A stretch of DNA of 64,000 bases, taken from the NCBI RefSeq assembly GCF_963931595.1, contig NZ_OZ007030.1:2720481-2784480 (forward strand), in the 5' to 3' direction. The position numbers and the translations under genes are program-made. Positions 35,481 to 47,597 of this stretch are shown piece after piece. Source of the stretch: an uncultured Subdoligranulum sp. GTDB taxonomy: Bacteria > Bacillota > Clostridia > Oscillospirales > Ruminococcaceae. The notes below the pieces were generated by a model that saw only the letters and a list, made by a program, of their open reading frames with translations, searched no databases and had not been told where the DNA came from. Position 1 is the stretch's first letter. Each line of letters opens with the position of its first letter.

Positions 35481-36197
35481 TCACAGATACGTAAGTTCCC
35501 GCAGGGCCCCCAGCAGGGCGGACCAGTCGGCGTCGGTATAGCTGCTCCTGGCAAAGTGCAGCCCGGCAGGGGAGATATACCCCGCCTTGGCGCTCCCCCG
35601 GTCCTTGAACTGCAAAAAGTAGACATCCCCCTCGTCCTGCACCACCCGGATGAAGTACTCGCCCCGGCGGCACTGGAAGGTGGGCAGCCCGGGATAGGGG
35701 GTGTTCAGCGTGTAGCCCTCCGGCGTGAGGACCACTTCCTGCCGGAACACCGGCCGGTCCGCAAAGCCCTGGTCGATGGCCTCCCAGGTGAAGCGGAAGG
35801 CCTTGGGCACCTTGGTACGGTGGATCATTTTGTTGTAGCTGCCCATCCAGAGGGCCCGCAGCCGCACCACCCAGAAAAACAGCGCAAGGGAAGCGCCCGT
35901 CATCAAAGCGCCCGAAAACCACCCGGATGGGATGCTGAAATAGTACAGCCCGCGGCTCAACAGGTAGAGCGCCGCCACCAGCACCATCAGCCGCAAAACC
36001 CAGAAATACACCCAGAAGCCCCGCAGCGCCGGCAGACCGGCCGCCTCGGGGTCCTTCGTGTAGAGCAGATACCGCATAGAGCGCAGGAAGGGGTCCTGGA
36101 GCCAAAGCGTCTTGTACTGCAGCTTGTTGTAGCAGGTGACGACCCGCAATTCTTTCGTTTCGGGGTCGTAGTGAACGGAATTCTGCCCGATCTCCAT
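35481..36197 (-). CDS. Membrane protein of unknown function
   Basis: A 238-residue protein not assigned to a family. It has a soluble N-terminal part (about 1-55), two hydrophobic helices (about 62-85, FWVYFWVLRLMVLVAALYLL, and 94-115) with a short loop between, and a C-terminal soluble domain (about 125-238) with a beta-rich look. The last domain contains the segments YTLNTPYPGLPTFQCRRGEY and DVYFLQFKD, which resemble YcxB-like or PH-like membrane-anchored domains. AAAAGGAGG lies before the ATG. Only 15 bases separate it from the upstream CoaX-like gene, so they are co-transcribed. Confidence 0.75.
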   Translation of the reverse strand: MEIGQNSVHYDPETKELRVVTCYNKLQYKTLWLQDPFLRSMRYLLYTKDPEAAGLPALRGFWVYFWVLRLMVLVAALYLLSRGLYYFSIPSGWFSGALMTGASLALFFWVVRLRALWMGSYNKMIHRTKVPKAFRFTWEAIDQGFADRPVFRQEVVLTPEGYTLNTPYPGLPTFQCRRGEYFIRVVQDEGDVYFLQFKDRGSAKAGYISPAGLHFARSSYTDADWSALLGALRELTYL

Positions 36198-36212
36198 GGC
36201 AAGACCCTCCTT

Positions 36213-36992
36213 TTACCGCCGCGCGTTGCGCTGCCAGATGGTGTACAGCCCGTCCAGCACCAGGGTGTCCCGGTAGTCGATGGCCGTGCGGCAGGCAGCC
36301 CGCACGCTGCGGGGCAGCGTGCCGGTGGCCACCAGCGGCGCTTCGGGGGCGTGCAGAGCTTCACGGAAGTTCTCCACCATGCCGTCCACCATGGCCGCCG
36401 TGCCGTGCACCATGCCGCTGTGCAGGCAGTCCGCCGTGTTGGCGCCCACCATCCGTTTGGGTTTTGCGTCCAGCTCCACCTGGGGCAGCTGGGCGGTGTT
36501 CTTCACCAGCGCCGCCAGCGCCATCTGGGGCCCCGGCAGGATGGCCCCGCCGATCAGCGCCCCGTCGCCGTCCACCGCCAGCATGGAGATGGCGGTATCA
36601 AAGTTGGCCACCACCAGCGGCGGCGTGTGCCGCTGCAAGGCCCCCACCACGGCACAGAGCAGCTCGCCACCCAGCTGGGCGGGGTTGTCCATCCGGATGC
36701 GCACCCCGCTCTTCAGCCCGGGGCCCACCTCCATCACGGGGGCCTCGCACATCTTGTGCAGCGCCTCCCGCATGCGGGGGGTCAGCGCCGGCACCACGCT
36801 GGAAAAGATCACGTCGGTGACTTCCCGGGGCTCGGCGCCGTACAAGGCCAGCATGTTCACCATCTTGTAGACCAGTTCGTCGCTGCTCAAAGCCGTGTCG
36901 GCAAACAGCCGGGAGGAAAACACCAGCTTGCCGTCCCTGGTATAGGAACCGAAGGTGATGTTGGAGTTTCCGATATTCAAAGCCAGGATCAT
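36213..36992 (-). CDS. CoaX-like (type III pantothenate kinase fold) protein with altered active site
   Basis: A 259-residue ASKHA-fold protein clearly related to type III pantothenate kinase: MILALNIGNSNITFG at the start, IFSSVVPALT, a PGLKSGV block, GGAILPG and a C-terminal VATGTLPRSV. The three aspartates that define CoaX active sites are changed. DxGN is NIGN (Asn6), GADR is GGEL (Glu), and DxGTA is NFDTA (Asn). Known family members need these for ATP-metal binding and catalysis. It may therefore be an inactive or re-purposed paralogue, or a variant lineage that still works. Start ATG 36992 has AGAGGC upstream. Confidence 0.75.
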   Translation of the reverse strand: MILALNIGNSNITFGSYTRDGKLVFSSRLFADTALSSDELVYKMVNMLALYGAEPREVTDVIFSSVVPALTPRMREALHKMCEAPVMEVGPGLKSGVRIRMDNPAQLGGELLCAVVGALQRHTPPLVVANFDTAISMLAVDGDGALIGGAILPGPQMALAALVKNTAQLPQVELDAKPKRMVGANTADCLHSGMVHGTAAMVDGMVENFREALHAPEAPLVATGTLPRSVRAACRTAIDYRDTLVLDGLYTIWQRNARR

Positions 36993-37148
36993 GGCGGTGC
37001 CTCTTTTCTCTAGGATGCTTTTATACTATTATAATAAGAAGGAAAATGCAAGCACCCCCATACCTGGGAGCAAAACCGCAAAAAACCACGATATACGGTT
37101 TAACCAAAAATCGCCCGCAAAATTTGTCAAAAAAATTGAAAAAAGGTG

Positions 37149-37177
37149 TTGACAAACGCTTTACGGGGTGGTATTAT
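37149..37177 (+). promoter_or_regulatory. rRNA operon promoter P1
   Basis: TTGACA, exactly 17 bases, TATTAT, about 350 bases before 16S. Confidence 0.85.
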
Positions 37178-37299
37178 AGTCAAGCTGTCCGGCGCGAGAG
37201 CGACACAGACAGCCGCTGAAAACCGCATAACAACAGCCTTTGAAGGCTTTTCGGAAGCTTGGTTTCCGAAAAAACTTCAAAAAAATCTCAAAAAAGTTC

Positions 37300-37328
37300 T
37301 TGACAAAGCGAACTTCATGAGATATAAT
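37300..37328 (+). promoter_or_regulatory. rRNA operon promoter P2
   Basis: Consensus TTGACA, 17 bases, consensus TATAAT; about 200 bases upstream of 16S. An A-rich stretch (37266-37296) just upstream resembles an UP element. Confidence 0.9.
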
Positions 37329-37529
37329 AAATAGGCTGTAGCGCGAGATGCGAACAGCGAGCAGGACCTTGAAAATTGAACAAAACTGAAACTTGTGGAA
37401 CCTTATCGTGGGTTTGGAAACCCACGTAAATCAATTCCAAATTACAAGTAATTCAAACAGGACGCAAGCGATTGTGTCTGAGTGATTTACAAGATTAAAC
37501 ACTTATAAAGTGATTTAATACCATTTTAT

Positions 37530-39322
<1,793 letters not shown>

Positions 39323-39398
39323 GGGGGTATAGCTCAGTTGGGAGAGCACCTGCTTTGCAAGCAGGGGGTCAAGGGTTCGAATCCCTTTATCTCCACCA
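39323..39398 (+). tRNA. tRNA-Ala (TGC)
   Basis: 76 bases including encoded CCA. Acceptor GGGGGTA pairs with TATCTCC, the anticodon loop CTTTGCAAG gives TGC, and the T-arm is GGTTCGAATCC. Confidence 0.97.
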
Positions 39399-39401
39399 TT
39401 T

Positions 39402-39478
39402 GGGCTGATAGCTCAGCTGGTTAGAGCACTCGGCTGATAACCGAGAGGTCGATGGTTCGAGTCCATTTCAGCCCACCA
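39402..39478 (+). tRNA. tRNA-Ile (GAT)
   Basis: 77 bases including CCA. Acceptor GGGCTGA pairs with TCAGCCC, anticodon stem-loop CTCGGCTGATAACCGAG gives GAT, and the T-arm is GGTTCGAGTCC. Three bases after tRNA-Ala. Confidence 0.97.
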
Positions 39479-39713
39479 CTGGTTATCCAGTGCGCTGGGT
39501 AACCCACAATTCCTTATGCGAGACCGCAGACCTGAAGGTTTGCGAACAAAAACAAGCCCCTTCGAGAGCGCGTTTTTGTGAGCATAACCCTCCTGTCGAT
39601 GGTCGAGTCCAACGGATGGATGTACACCGCATCGCGCAAGCGAGGCGGACAGATGTCCGAAGGACAGATGTACCTTGAAAACTGAATATAGAACTGCGAA
39701 ATGAGATTTTAAG

Positions 39714-39842
39714 CTAGTAAAATTCCTGATTTTTTATAAAATCTATGATTTCACCAAGCGGTAGTCGCCACTGGTTCAAAGGAATCAATTCGGCGACATA
39801 CGATGCTTCTGGAATTTTTTCTTCGAAAAAATTGCGAAACAT
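39714..39842 (-). CDS. Possible 42-residue peptide or gene remnant in the tRNA-Ile/23S spacer
   Basis: A minus-strand frame from ATG 39842 reads MFRNFFEEKIPEASYVAELI and ends ...LGEIIDFIKNQEFY, which looks protein-like in composition, unlike other chance frames in the rRNA operon. The block is bounded by the inverted sequences GAGATTTTA (39703-39711) and TAAAATCTC (39844-39852). It could be a decayed gene end trapped in the spacer, or chance sequence in a processing stem. No strong ribosome site. Confidence 0.25.
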   Translation of the reverse strand: MFRNFFEEKIPEASYVAELIPLNQWRLPLGEIIDFIKNQEFY

Positions 39843-39905
39843 CGTAAAATCTCGTTGGCAAATGGAGAATCTGAAAAGAGATATGTTTATCGAGAGATAA
39901 ACAAC

Positions 39906-42738
<2,833 letters not shown>

Positions 42739-42833
42739 ATCTTGATCAGATACTCTGTTTGCAAGCAGTTCGATATTCAGTTTTGAGGGTACATCCTCAA
42801 CAAAAGAGAAGCAGATGACAAGGTCATGTGCAT

Positions 42834-42951
<118 letters not shown>

Positions 42952-43011
42952 TCTCTTAAAAAGCAGCCTCCGGGCCGAGCCTTGGGCCCGGTCCGGAGTT
43001 TGCTTTTATAT

Positions 43012-43219
43012 GCACCATTAGCTCAGCTGGTAGCGTTAGTAGCCAATACTAAAGCTAGAAGCCGCTGAACTATTCAAAATAGGATTTGACGCTGTATCGC
43101 CGAAAATCCTCATAAGCACCATTAGCTCAGTTGGTAGCGTTAGTAGCCAATACTAAAGCAGGGAACCAGCCAAGCTATTCAAAAAGGATTCGACGCAGCA
43201 ACGCGGAAAATCCTGCTAT
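43012..43219 (+). repeat. Two 104-bp tRNA-Lys-like tandem repeat units
   Basis: Units start at 43012 and 43116, each beginning GCACCATTAGCTCAG(C/T)TGG, the same first 22 bases as the true tRNA-Lys at 43220. Each then has a hairpin TTAGTA-GCCAA-TACTAA instead of an anticodon arm, and a second hairpin closed by AGGATT/AATCCT whose interior differs between units. Spacing of the three tRNA 5' ends is 104 and 104. They cannot be normal tRNAs, since acceptor 3' strand and T-arm are missing. Confidence 0.8.
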
Positions 43220-43295
43220 GCACCATTAGCTCAGTTGGTAGAGCAACTGACTCTTAATCAGTGGGTCCTGGGTTCGAGTCCCCGATGGTGCACCA
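43220..43295 (+). tRNA. tRNA-Lys (CTT)
   Basis: 76 bases with CCA. Acceptor GCACCAT pairs with ATGGTGC, anticodon loop CTCTTAA gives CTT, and the T-arm is GGTTCGAGTCC. Confidence 0.96.
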
Positions 43296-43330
43296 AAAAC
43301 AGCCAGCAGAACCTTTCTGCTGGCTGTTTT
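43296..43330 (+). terminator. Terminator after tRNA-Lys
   Basis: AAAACAGCCAGCAGA/TCTGCTGGCTGTTTT hairpin. Confidence 0.85.
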
Positions 43331-43380
43331 GATTGGGTGTCACTGTAAGCAGTGCGCGGATGAGGACTGATGGTTGGACA

Positions 43381-43491
43381 TCAGTCCTTTTTCTTTTGCA
43401 GATATTCCAAAACCTTTATTGTCAGAGAAGCGGTTGCATAAATGCTGGCACCGATCATGGTCAATAAAAGGATGATTTGGTCAAATGTCAA
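43381..43491 (-). CDS. Small holin-like hydrophobic peptide (possible type I toxin)
   Basis: A 36-residue peptide reading TFDQIILLLTMIGASIYATA then SLTIKVLEYLQKKKD. One membrane helix is followed by a basic tail, the layout of the putative holin-like toxin family (TxpA/BsrG/Hol_Tox) of Firmicutes. The start is TTG 43491 with GGAGG about 10 bases upstream. Such peptides are often paired with an antisense RNA; the plus strand here has no tested transcript. It lies between tRNA-Lys and the mobile element. Confidence 0.55.
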   Translation of the reverse strand: MTFDQIILLLTMIGASIYATASLTIKVLEYLQKKKD

Positions 43492-43577
43492 ACGGACATC
43501 ACCTCCTGCCGAATACATAGGCAGTGCAAACAGTGACGCTGCAAATCTTATCACGGTTTGAAAGGTATGTCAAACAG

Positions 43578-43626
43578 GGCCCGGCTTCCGGCTGTAAACC
43601 GGAAGCCGGGCCTTTTTTTGTTTTTT
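43578..43626 (+). terminator. Strong terminator at the left edge of the mobile element
   Basis: 14-bp stem GGCCCGGCTTCCGG/CCGGAAGCCGGGCC followed by seven T residues. On the plus strand, between the toxin-like gene and the ParM-like gene. Confidence 0.85.
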
Positions 43627-43708
43627 CTAGTTGCTACCCGGCTGGGAATAATTTCCTGGCCTTGTAGATAGATTCGCACACATCCCATACACAGAAAGCG
43701 AGGACACC

Positions 43709-44635
43709 ATGATTCTTGGTATCGACCACGGTTACTACGCCATCAAGACCCGCAACTGTTCCTTTCCGGCCGGCATTACGCCCTTCGGCGACCGCGAACC
43801 GTACACCCGCCAGAACGTGCTCACGTTCGGCGGGTGCTTTTTTGTTTGTGGCAGCGGGCGGCAGCCGATCCAGCGCGACAAAACCGCCAACGACAACTAC
43901 TACCTGCTGACGCTGGCGGCCATCGCGCAGGAACTGCAGGCTCGCGGTGCACCCCGTGAGGGAAGTGTCACCATCGCGGCGGGGCTGCCCCTGACCAGCT
44001 ACGGCTGGGAAAAGCCCGCGTTCCGAAAATATCTGCTCCGCAACGCGGGCCAGCCGACGGAATTTAGCTATGAGGGCAAGAAATACCGCATCACCATTGA
44101 GGATGTGCTGCTTTTCCCCCAGGGCTTCACCGCGCTCATGACGCAGCCTGACCTGCTGGCAGACGAGCCCTCCCTGCTGTTGCTCGACATCGGCGGTTGG
44201 ACGGTGGATCTCATGCGCATCGACAACGGGCGGCCGATCATCGACACCTGCCACAGCCTGGAATTCGGCATGATCCGCTGCATCGACGAGGTGCGGGAGC
44301 GGGTGCGGCAGAACACAGGCCTGTCCCTGACCGATGCGCAGATCGAGCAGGTGCTGGCGGGCCGCTCCTGTAGCCTGGAGGAAACGGTGCGCAGCCTCAT
44401 CCGCGAGCAGGGCCGGCTTTACACCGAACGGCTTCTCTCTGCGGTGCTGGAAGCGGGCTTTGACTACCACGCGCTCCCCGTCGTCATGATGGGCGGCGGC
44501 GCGTCGGTCGTGAGCCGCCACATTCGCCCCAGTGACGGCCTGTGCCGCACTGTGACGCTGCTGGACGACCGTGTCAACGCCCAGGGGTATGAGCGCGCTG
44601 TGGCCGCGCTTTGGGGCGATGACGCGCAAGGGTGA
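43709..44635 (+). CDS. ParM/StbA-like actin homologue
   Basis: A 308-residue actin-fold ATPase of the plasmid-segregation type, likely forming filaments that position or segregate the excised, circular form of the element. Phosphate-1 motif LGIDHGYYAIKT (about 3-14), phosphate-2 LLLLDIGGWTVDLMR (about 156-170) and adenosine motif VVMMGGGASVV (about 258-268) are all present. ATG 43709 has GAAAGCGAGG upstream. The next gene starts inside its stop codon, as in parMR operons. Such modules occur on conjugative elements of gut Firmicutes; the centromere-like site was not identified, but should lie upstream (43627-43708) or nearby. Confidence 0.85.
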   Translation: MILGIDHGYYAIKTRNCSFPAGITPFGDREPYTRQNVLTFGGCFFVCGSGRQPIQRDKTANDNYYLLTLAAIAQELQARGAPREGSVTIAAGLPLTSYGWEKPAFRKYLLRNAGQPTEFSYEGKKYRITIEDVLLFPQGFTALMTQPDLLADEPSLLLLDIGGWTVDLMRIDNGRPIIDTCHSLEFGMIRCIDEVRERVRQNTGLSLTDAQIEQVLAGRSCSLEETVRSLIREQGRLYTERLLSAVLEAGFDYHALPVVMMGGGASVVSRHIRPSDGLCRTVTLLDDRVNAQGYERAVAALWGDDAQG

Positions 44636-44922
44636 ATCGCCCGCAGTTCGTCTTCCGGCCCAACCTGCGCGACCCGGCACAGCGCCGCGCGTGGCAGCTG
44701 CTGCAGGCGCAGCCTGCGGGTGAGCGCAGCGCCTATCTGGCGGCCTGCATCCTCAAATCCGATGATCGAGCCGCGGTGCAAAAAGAACTGCGCAAGGTGC
44801 TGAAAGAGGAACTTGGTAAAATCCAAGTCACCGCAGTGCCCGCGGAACCGAAGCCGAAGAAGGCAGTGCCCAGCGCAACGCTGGAATTTTTCTCTGCTTT
44901 GCAACAGGACGCCCCCGAATAG
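44632..44922 (+). CDS. Small basic/acidic partner of the ParM-like protein (possible ParR)
   Basis: A 96-residue protein beginning NRPQFVFRPNLRDPAQRRAW, start GTG 44632 overlapping the parM-like stop. The N-terminal half (about 1-50) is Arg- and Gln-rich with helical character; the middle (50-66) is a charged helix KELRKVLKEELGK; the C-terminus is Pro/Lys-rich. Position and size match the DNA-binding adaptor ParR, which would link filaments to DNA. Sequence similarity to known ParR was not recognised, so the role is inference from context. Confidence 0.6.
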   Translation: MNRPQFVFRPNLRDPAQRRAWQLLQAQPAGERSAYLAACILKSDDRAAVQKELRKVLKEELGKIQVTAVPAEPKPKKAVPSATLEFFSALQQDAPE

Positions 44923-44951
44923 TTCTCCGCGTTGCAGCGGCGGTACAAACT

Positions 44952-44980
44952 ACAGCCAGGGCGGATCTTGGCTTTTTTTC
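44952..44980 (+). terminator. Weak terminator-like hairpin
   Basis: AGCCA ... TGGCT stem followed by seven T residues, between the ParR-like and DUF6017 genes. Confidence 0.4.
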
Positions 44981-45005
44981 AAAATAACAGGAAGGAGAGA
45001 TTCAA

Positions 45006-45893
45006 ATGGCTGTATTTCGAGTGGAACGAACCAGCGACTACACCGTCATGAGCAACTATCACCTGCGGGACAAACGCCTCAGCTTGAAGGCCAAGGGGCT
45101 GCTGTCCCAGATGCTCTCGCTGCCGGAAGATTGGGACTATACGCTGGCAGGGCTTTGCTACATCAACCGGGAGAGCAAAGACGCCATCCGCACCGCCATC
45201 CATGAGTTGGAACGGGCCGGGTACATACACCGCCGCCAGACCACCGACAGCGGCGGCAAGTTTGCGGGCAATGTATACACGATCTACGAGCGGCCGCAGG
45301 GGCCGCCGTCGGGGGAACCGTCATCGGAAAAACCGTCGTCGGGAAATCCGACAACGGGAAAACCGATGCCGGAAAAACCAACGCAAAGAAATATAGAAAA
45401 ACAAAATACAGATCAACAAAATACCGATTCGATTCCTTTCCGGGCGGCCGCGCCGCCGGAACCGAAGCGAACCGAACCGAGCCCCGCAGAGCGGGTGGAG
45501 GATTATCGGGCCCTGATCCGCGACAACATCCAGTACCCGCTGCTGGCCGCACAGAACCCGGAGGACACCGACCTGCTGGACGAGATCGTTGCGCTCATGA
45601 CCGAGACCGTCTGCACCCGGCGCAAGACCACCCGCGTCTGCGGCTCCGACTTCCCGGCCGAGGTGGTCAAATCCCGGCTGCTCAAGCTGGACGCCGAGCA
45701 CATCCGCTTTGTGCTGAAGTGCCTGCGCGAGAACACGTCGAAAATAAAAAACATCAAGCAATACCTGCTGGCAACGCTGTACAACGCGCCGGTGACGATC
45801 AGCAGCTACTACAGTGCGCTGGTCAGCCATGACCTGGCGGAACCGACCGGCAGTGCAACCACGAAGGAGGTGGTGCCTATGCTTGCCGAATGA
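45006..45893 (+). CDS. DUF6017/helix-turn-helix protein of conjugative elements
   Basis: A 295-residue protein. Residues 1-95 form a winged helix like replication-initiator A N-termini: VERTSDYTVMSNYHLRDKRL, then LSLKAKGLLSQMLSLPEDWDYT and IHELERAGYIHRRQT. A low-complexity linker (about 99-125) is built from PSSEKP/PSSGNP/TTGKP-type repeats. The C-terminal domain (about 155-290), with VEDYRALIRDNIQYPLL and KNIKQYLLATLYNAP, is the DUF6017 part. Homologues are carried by integrative elements of clostridia and are thought to act in regulation or replication of the element. GGAAGGAGAGATTCAA precedes the ATG. Confidence 0.82.
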   Translation: MAVFRVERTSDYTVMSNYHLRDKRLSLKAKGLLSQMLSLPEDWDYTLAGLCYINRESKDAIRTAIHELERAGYIHRRQTTDSGGKFAGNVYTIYERPQGPPSGEPSSEKPSSGNPTTGKPMPEKPTQRNIEKQNTDQQNTDSIPFRAAAPPEPKRTEPSPAERVEDYRALIRDNIQYPLLAAQNPEDTDLLDEIVALMTETVCTRRKTTRVCGSDFPAEVVKSRLLKLDAEHIRFVLKCLRENTSKIKNIKQYLLATLYNAPVTISSYYSALVSHDLAEPTGSATTKEVVPMLAE

Positions 45894-45915
45894 TGGGCGC
45901 GAAAGGAACCGTCCG

Positions 45916-46032
45916 ATGTACATTTCGCCCTTGTTGGTATTGCTTCTGTTTGCATCTTTGTTGCCAAAAAACTTTGTCAGGCTTTGGTATAGCTATCTGC
46001 CATCCATTGGAGTATGCTTGCATTGCAAGTAA
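45916..46032 (+). CDS. Possible 38-residue hydrophobic peptide
   Basis: ATG 45916 with GAAAGGA 8 bases before it opens a frame MYISPLLVLLLFASLLPKNF followed by VRLWYSYLPSIGVCLHCK. One membrane-spanning segment at the N-terminus. It could be real or chance; its AT content differs from the neighbouring GC-rich genes. It lies between the DUF6017 gene and the ribbon-helix-helix gene. Confidence 0.35.
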   Translation: MYISPLLVLLLFASLLPKNFVRLWYSYLPSIGVCLHCK

Positions 46033-46063
46033 AAACAACGCAGGCATGAAGAAAGGAGAAACT

Positions 46064-46471
46064 ATGGAAACCAAGGGCCTGACCTGCAAGATCCCCCTCG
46101 ACTTGCACAATCGCATCACCGAGGAGATCCGGCAGAGCGAAAGCACAATGAGCAAATTCATCGAACAGATCATCTTGGAACATTACACGAAGGGAGCAAC
46201 CACCATGGGCAAAACACGGACATTGGCCTTCCAGGTCAGTGAGGAACTCTTCCAGCAGATCAAGGACTACCTGACGCGCTACGAGCAGGTCTATCACTGC
46301 AGGCTCAGCCAGAAAGAATTCGTCATCCGCCTGATCGAGCAGGCGCTCGCGGAAGCGGATGAGGAATTCGAGGCAGCCCAGGCCATCGAGGACGAAGCCA
46401 AGGCCATGCCGGATACCGCGCCGGATGCCGAAGGCAGCGAACACCCTGCCGAGAACGCCGAGTTCCTGTAA
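46064..46471 (+). CDS. Ribbon-helix-helix-like DNA-binding protein, tandem two-domain form
   Basis: A 135-residue protein. Residues 1-45 (TKGLTCKIPLDLHNRITEEI then SMSKFIEQIILEHY) are one ribbon-helix-helix unit. Residues 48-105 (GKTRTLAFQVSEELFQQIKD then LSQKEFVIRLIEQALAEA) are a second. The C-terminal 30 residues are acidic. Start ATG 46064 has AAAGGAG at 8 bases. A second in-frame ATG at 46205 has its own GGGAG site, and the peptide from there matches the usual single-domain protein of this type in such elements. The gene may therefore make two products. Likely a regulator of element genes or an accessory DNA-binding protein. Confidence 0.75.
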   Translation: METKGLTCKIPLDLHNRITEEIRQSESTMSKFIEQIILEHYTKGATTMGKTRTLAFQVSEELFQQIKDYLTRYEQVYHCRLSQKEFVIRLIEQALAEADEEFEAAQAIEDEAKAMPDTAPDAEGSEHPAENAEFL

Positions 46472-46483
46472 GACAAGACCATC

Positions 46484-46511
46484 GCCCGCTGTGAAAACAG
46501 CGGGCAATTTT
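46484..46511 (+). terminator. Terminator after the ribbon-helix-helix gene
   Basis: GCCCGCTG/CAGCGGGC hairpin followed by AATTTTT. Confidence 0.8.
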
Positions 46512-46535
46512 TCGTTTAAGGGGGAATGCAACACC

Positions 46536-47597
46536 ATCCAATTTATCGATATGTTTGCCGGCATCGGCGGCTTCCGCGAGGGGCTGACCCGTGCCAGCGG
46601 TTTCACCTGCGTGGGACACTGCGAATGCGACAAATACGCCGAGCACAGCTACCGCGCCCTGTTTGACTGCAAAGGAGAGTGGTACACAGAAGATGCCAGA
46701 AACGCCGACCCCGACACCATGCCCGACTTCGACCTGCTCTGCGGCGGATTCCCTTGCCAGGCTTTCAGCCTGGCTGGAAACCGCAAAGGCTTCGGAGATC
46801 CCCGCGGCACCCTCTTCTTCGAACTTGCCCGCCTGGCTGAAGCGCGGAAGCCTCGCTATCTGCTGTTTGAAAATGTTCCCGGCCTGCTATCGCATGACGG
46901 CGGGCGGACGTTTGCAGCCATCCTCGATGCGCTGGACCGACTGGGGTACCATGTCGAATGGCAGGTGCTTAACAGCCAGGATTTTGGCGTTGCACAGTCA
47001 AGACGCCGCGTATACATTGTCGGATTTCTTGATGAGCGATGTGCCGGAAAGATACTACCTTTCACCGGCACAACAAAAACGCCTGCTGCCCGACGGCTGG
47101 GGGCAGGCTTCCCGGTAAAAGAGGCGACCAAAACCGGCTATAAGCTGGCGTACCCCGGCGACAGCATCAGCCTGGCCTACGCCACCACCAACCGCCGCCG
47201 TGGCCGGGTGGGGCATGGCATCGCCCACACGCTGACGACAGGTGGGAACATGGGGGTATTGGAAGCGCCGTGCCCCGTGCGAACGCCATTGGTAAGCACA
47301 CCTTGGCGTAATCCTCGACGGATGCGTGGCCCCAACGACTCTATGTTCACGCTGACGACGAAGGATCGGCACGGCGTTTTCTTCGCCGGCCACATCCGCC
47401 GCCTGACGCCGCGGGAATGCCTGCGGCTGCAGGGCTGGCAGGACGACCGCATCGACAAGATCCTGGCTGTCAGCAGCGAGGGGCAGGCCTACAAACAGGC
47501 AGGCAACGGCGTGACCGTCAACGTGGTGGAAGCCATCGGGCGCAGGCTGGCGGCGGTGGATGCCGAACTGAACGGAGGCACGGCCCCTGCCTCTTGA
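46536..47597 (+). CDS. C5 cytosine DNA methyltransferase, apparent ATC start
   Basis: About 353 residues. Motif I IDMFAGIGGFREGL is at the N-terminus, motif IV GGFPCQAFS carries the catalytic Cys (about 74), motif VI is ENVPGL, motif VIII QSRRRVYIV, and motif X GNGVTVNVVEAIG is at the C-terminus. It methylates cytosine at an unknown site; no restriction nuclease is adjacent. No ATG, GTG or TTG fits: the frame before motif I reads ATC-CAA-TTT-ATC-GAT behind AAGGGGGA, exactly where ATG-CAA-TTT is expected. The only in-frame alternatives are a GTG at 46491 inside the preceding terminator stem and an ATG inside motif I. The stop overlaps the amidoligase reading frame. Confidence 0.88.
   Translation: MQFIDMFAGIGGFREGLTRASGFTCVGHCECDKYAEHSYRALFDCKGEWYTEDARNADPDTMPDFDLLCGGFPCQAFSLAGNRKGFGDPRGTLFFELARLAEARKPRYLLFENVPGLLSHDGGRTFAAILDALDRLGYHVEWQVLNSQDFGVAQSRRRVYIVGFLDERCAGKILPFTGTTKTPAARRLGAGFPVKEATKTGYKLAYPGDSISLAYATTNRRRGRVGHGIAHTLTTGGNMGVLEAPCPVRTPLVSTPWRNPRRMRGPNDSMFTLTTKDRHGVFFAGHIRRLTPRECLRLQGWQDDRIDKILAVSSEGQAYKQAGNGVTVNVVEAIGRRLAAVDAELNGGTAPAS

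Noticed and set aside
43012-43219. Two additional tRNA genes
   Set aside because: Only the first 22 bases match; the anticodon arm, T-arm and acceptor 3' strand are absent.
46491-46536. GTG 46491 as the C5 methyltransferase start
   Set aside because: It is inside the stem of the terminator at 46484-46511, has no ribosome site and adds residues not expected before motif I.
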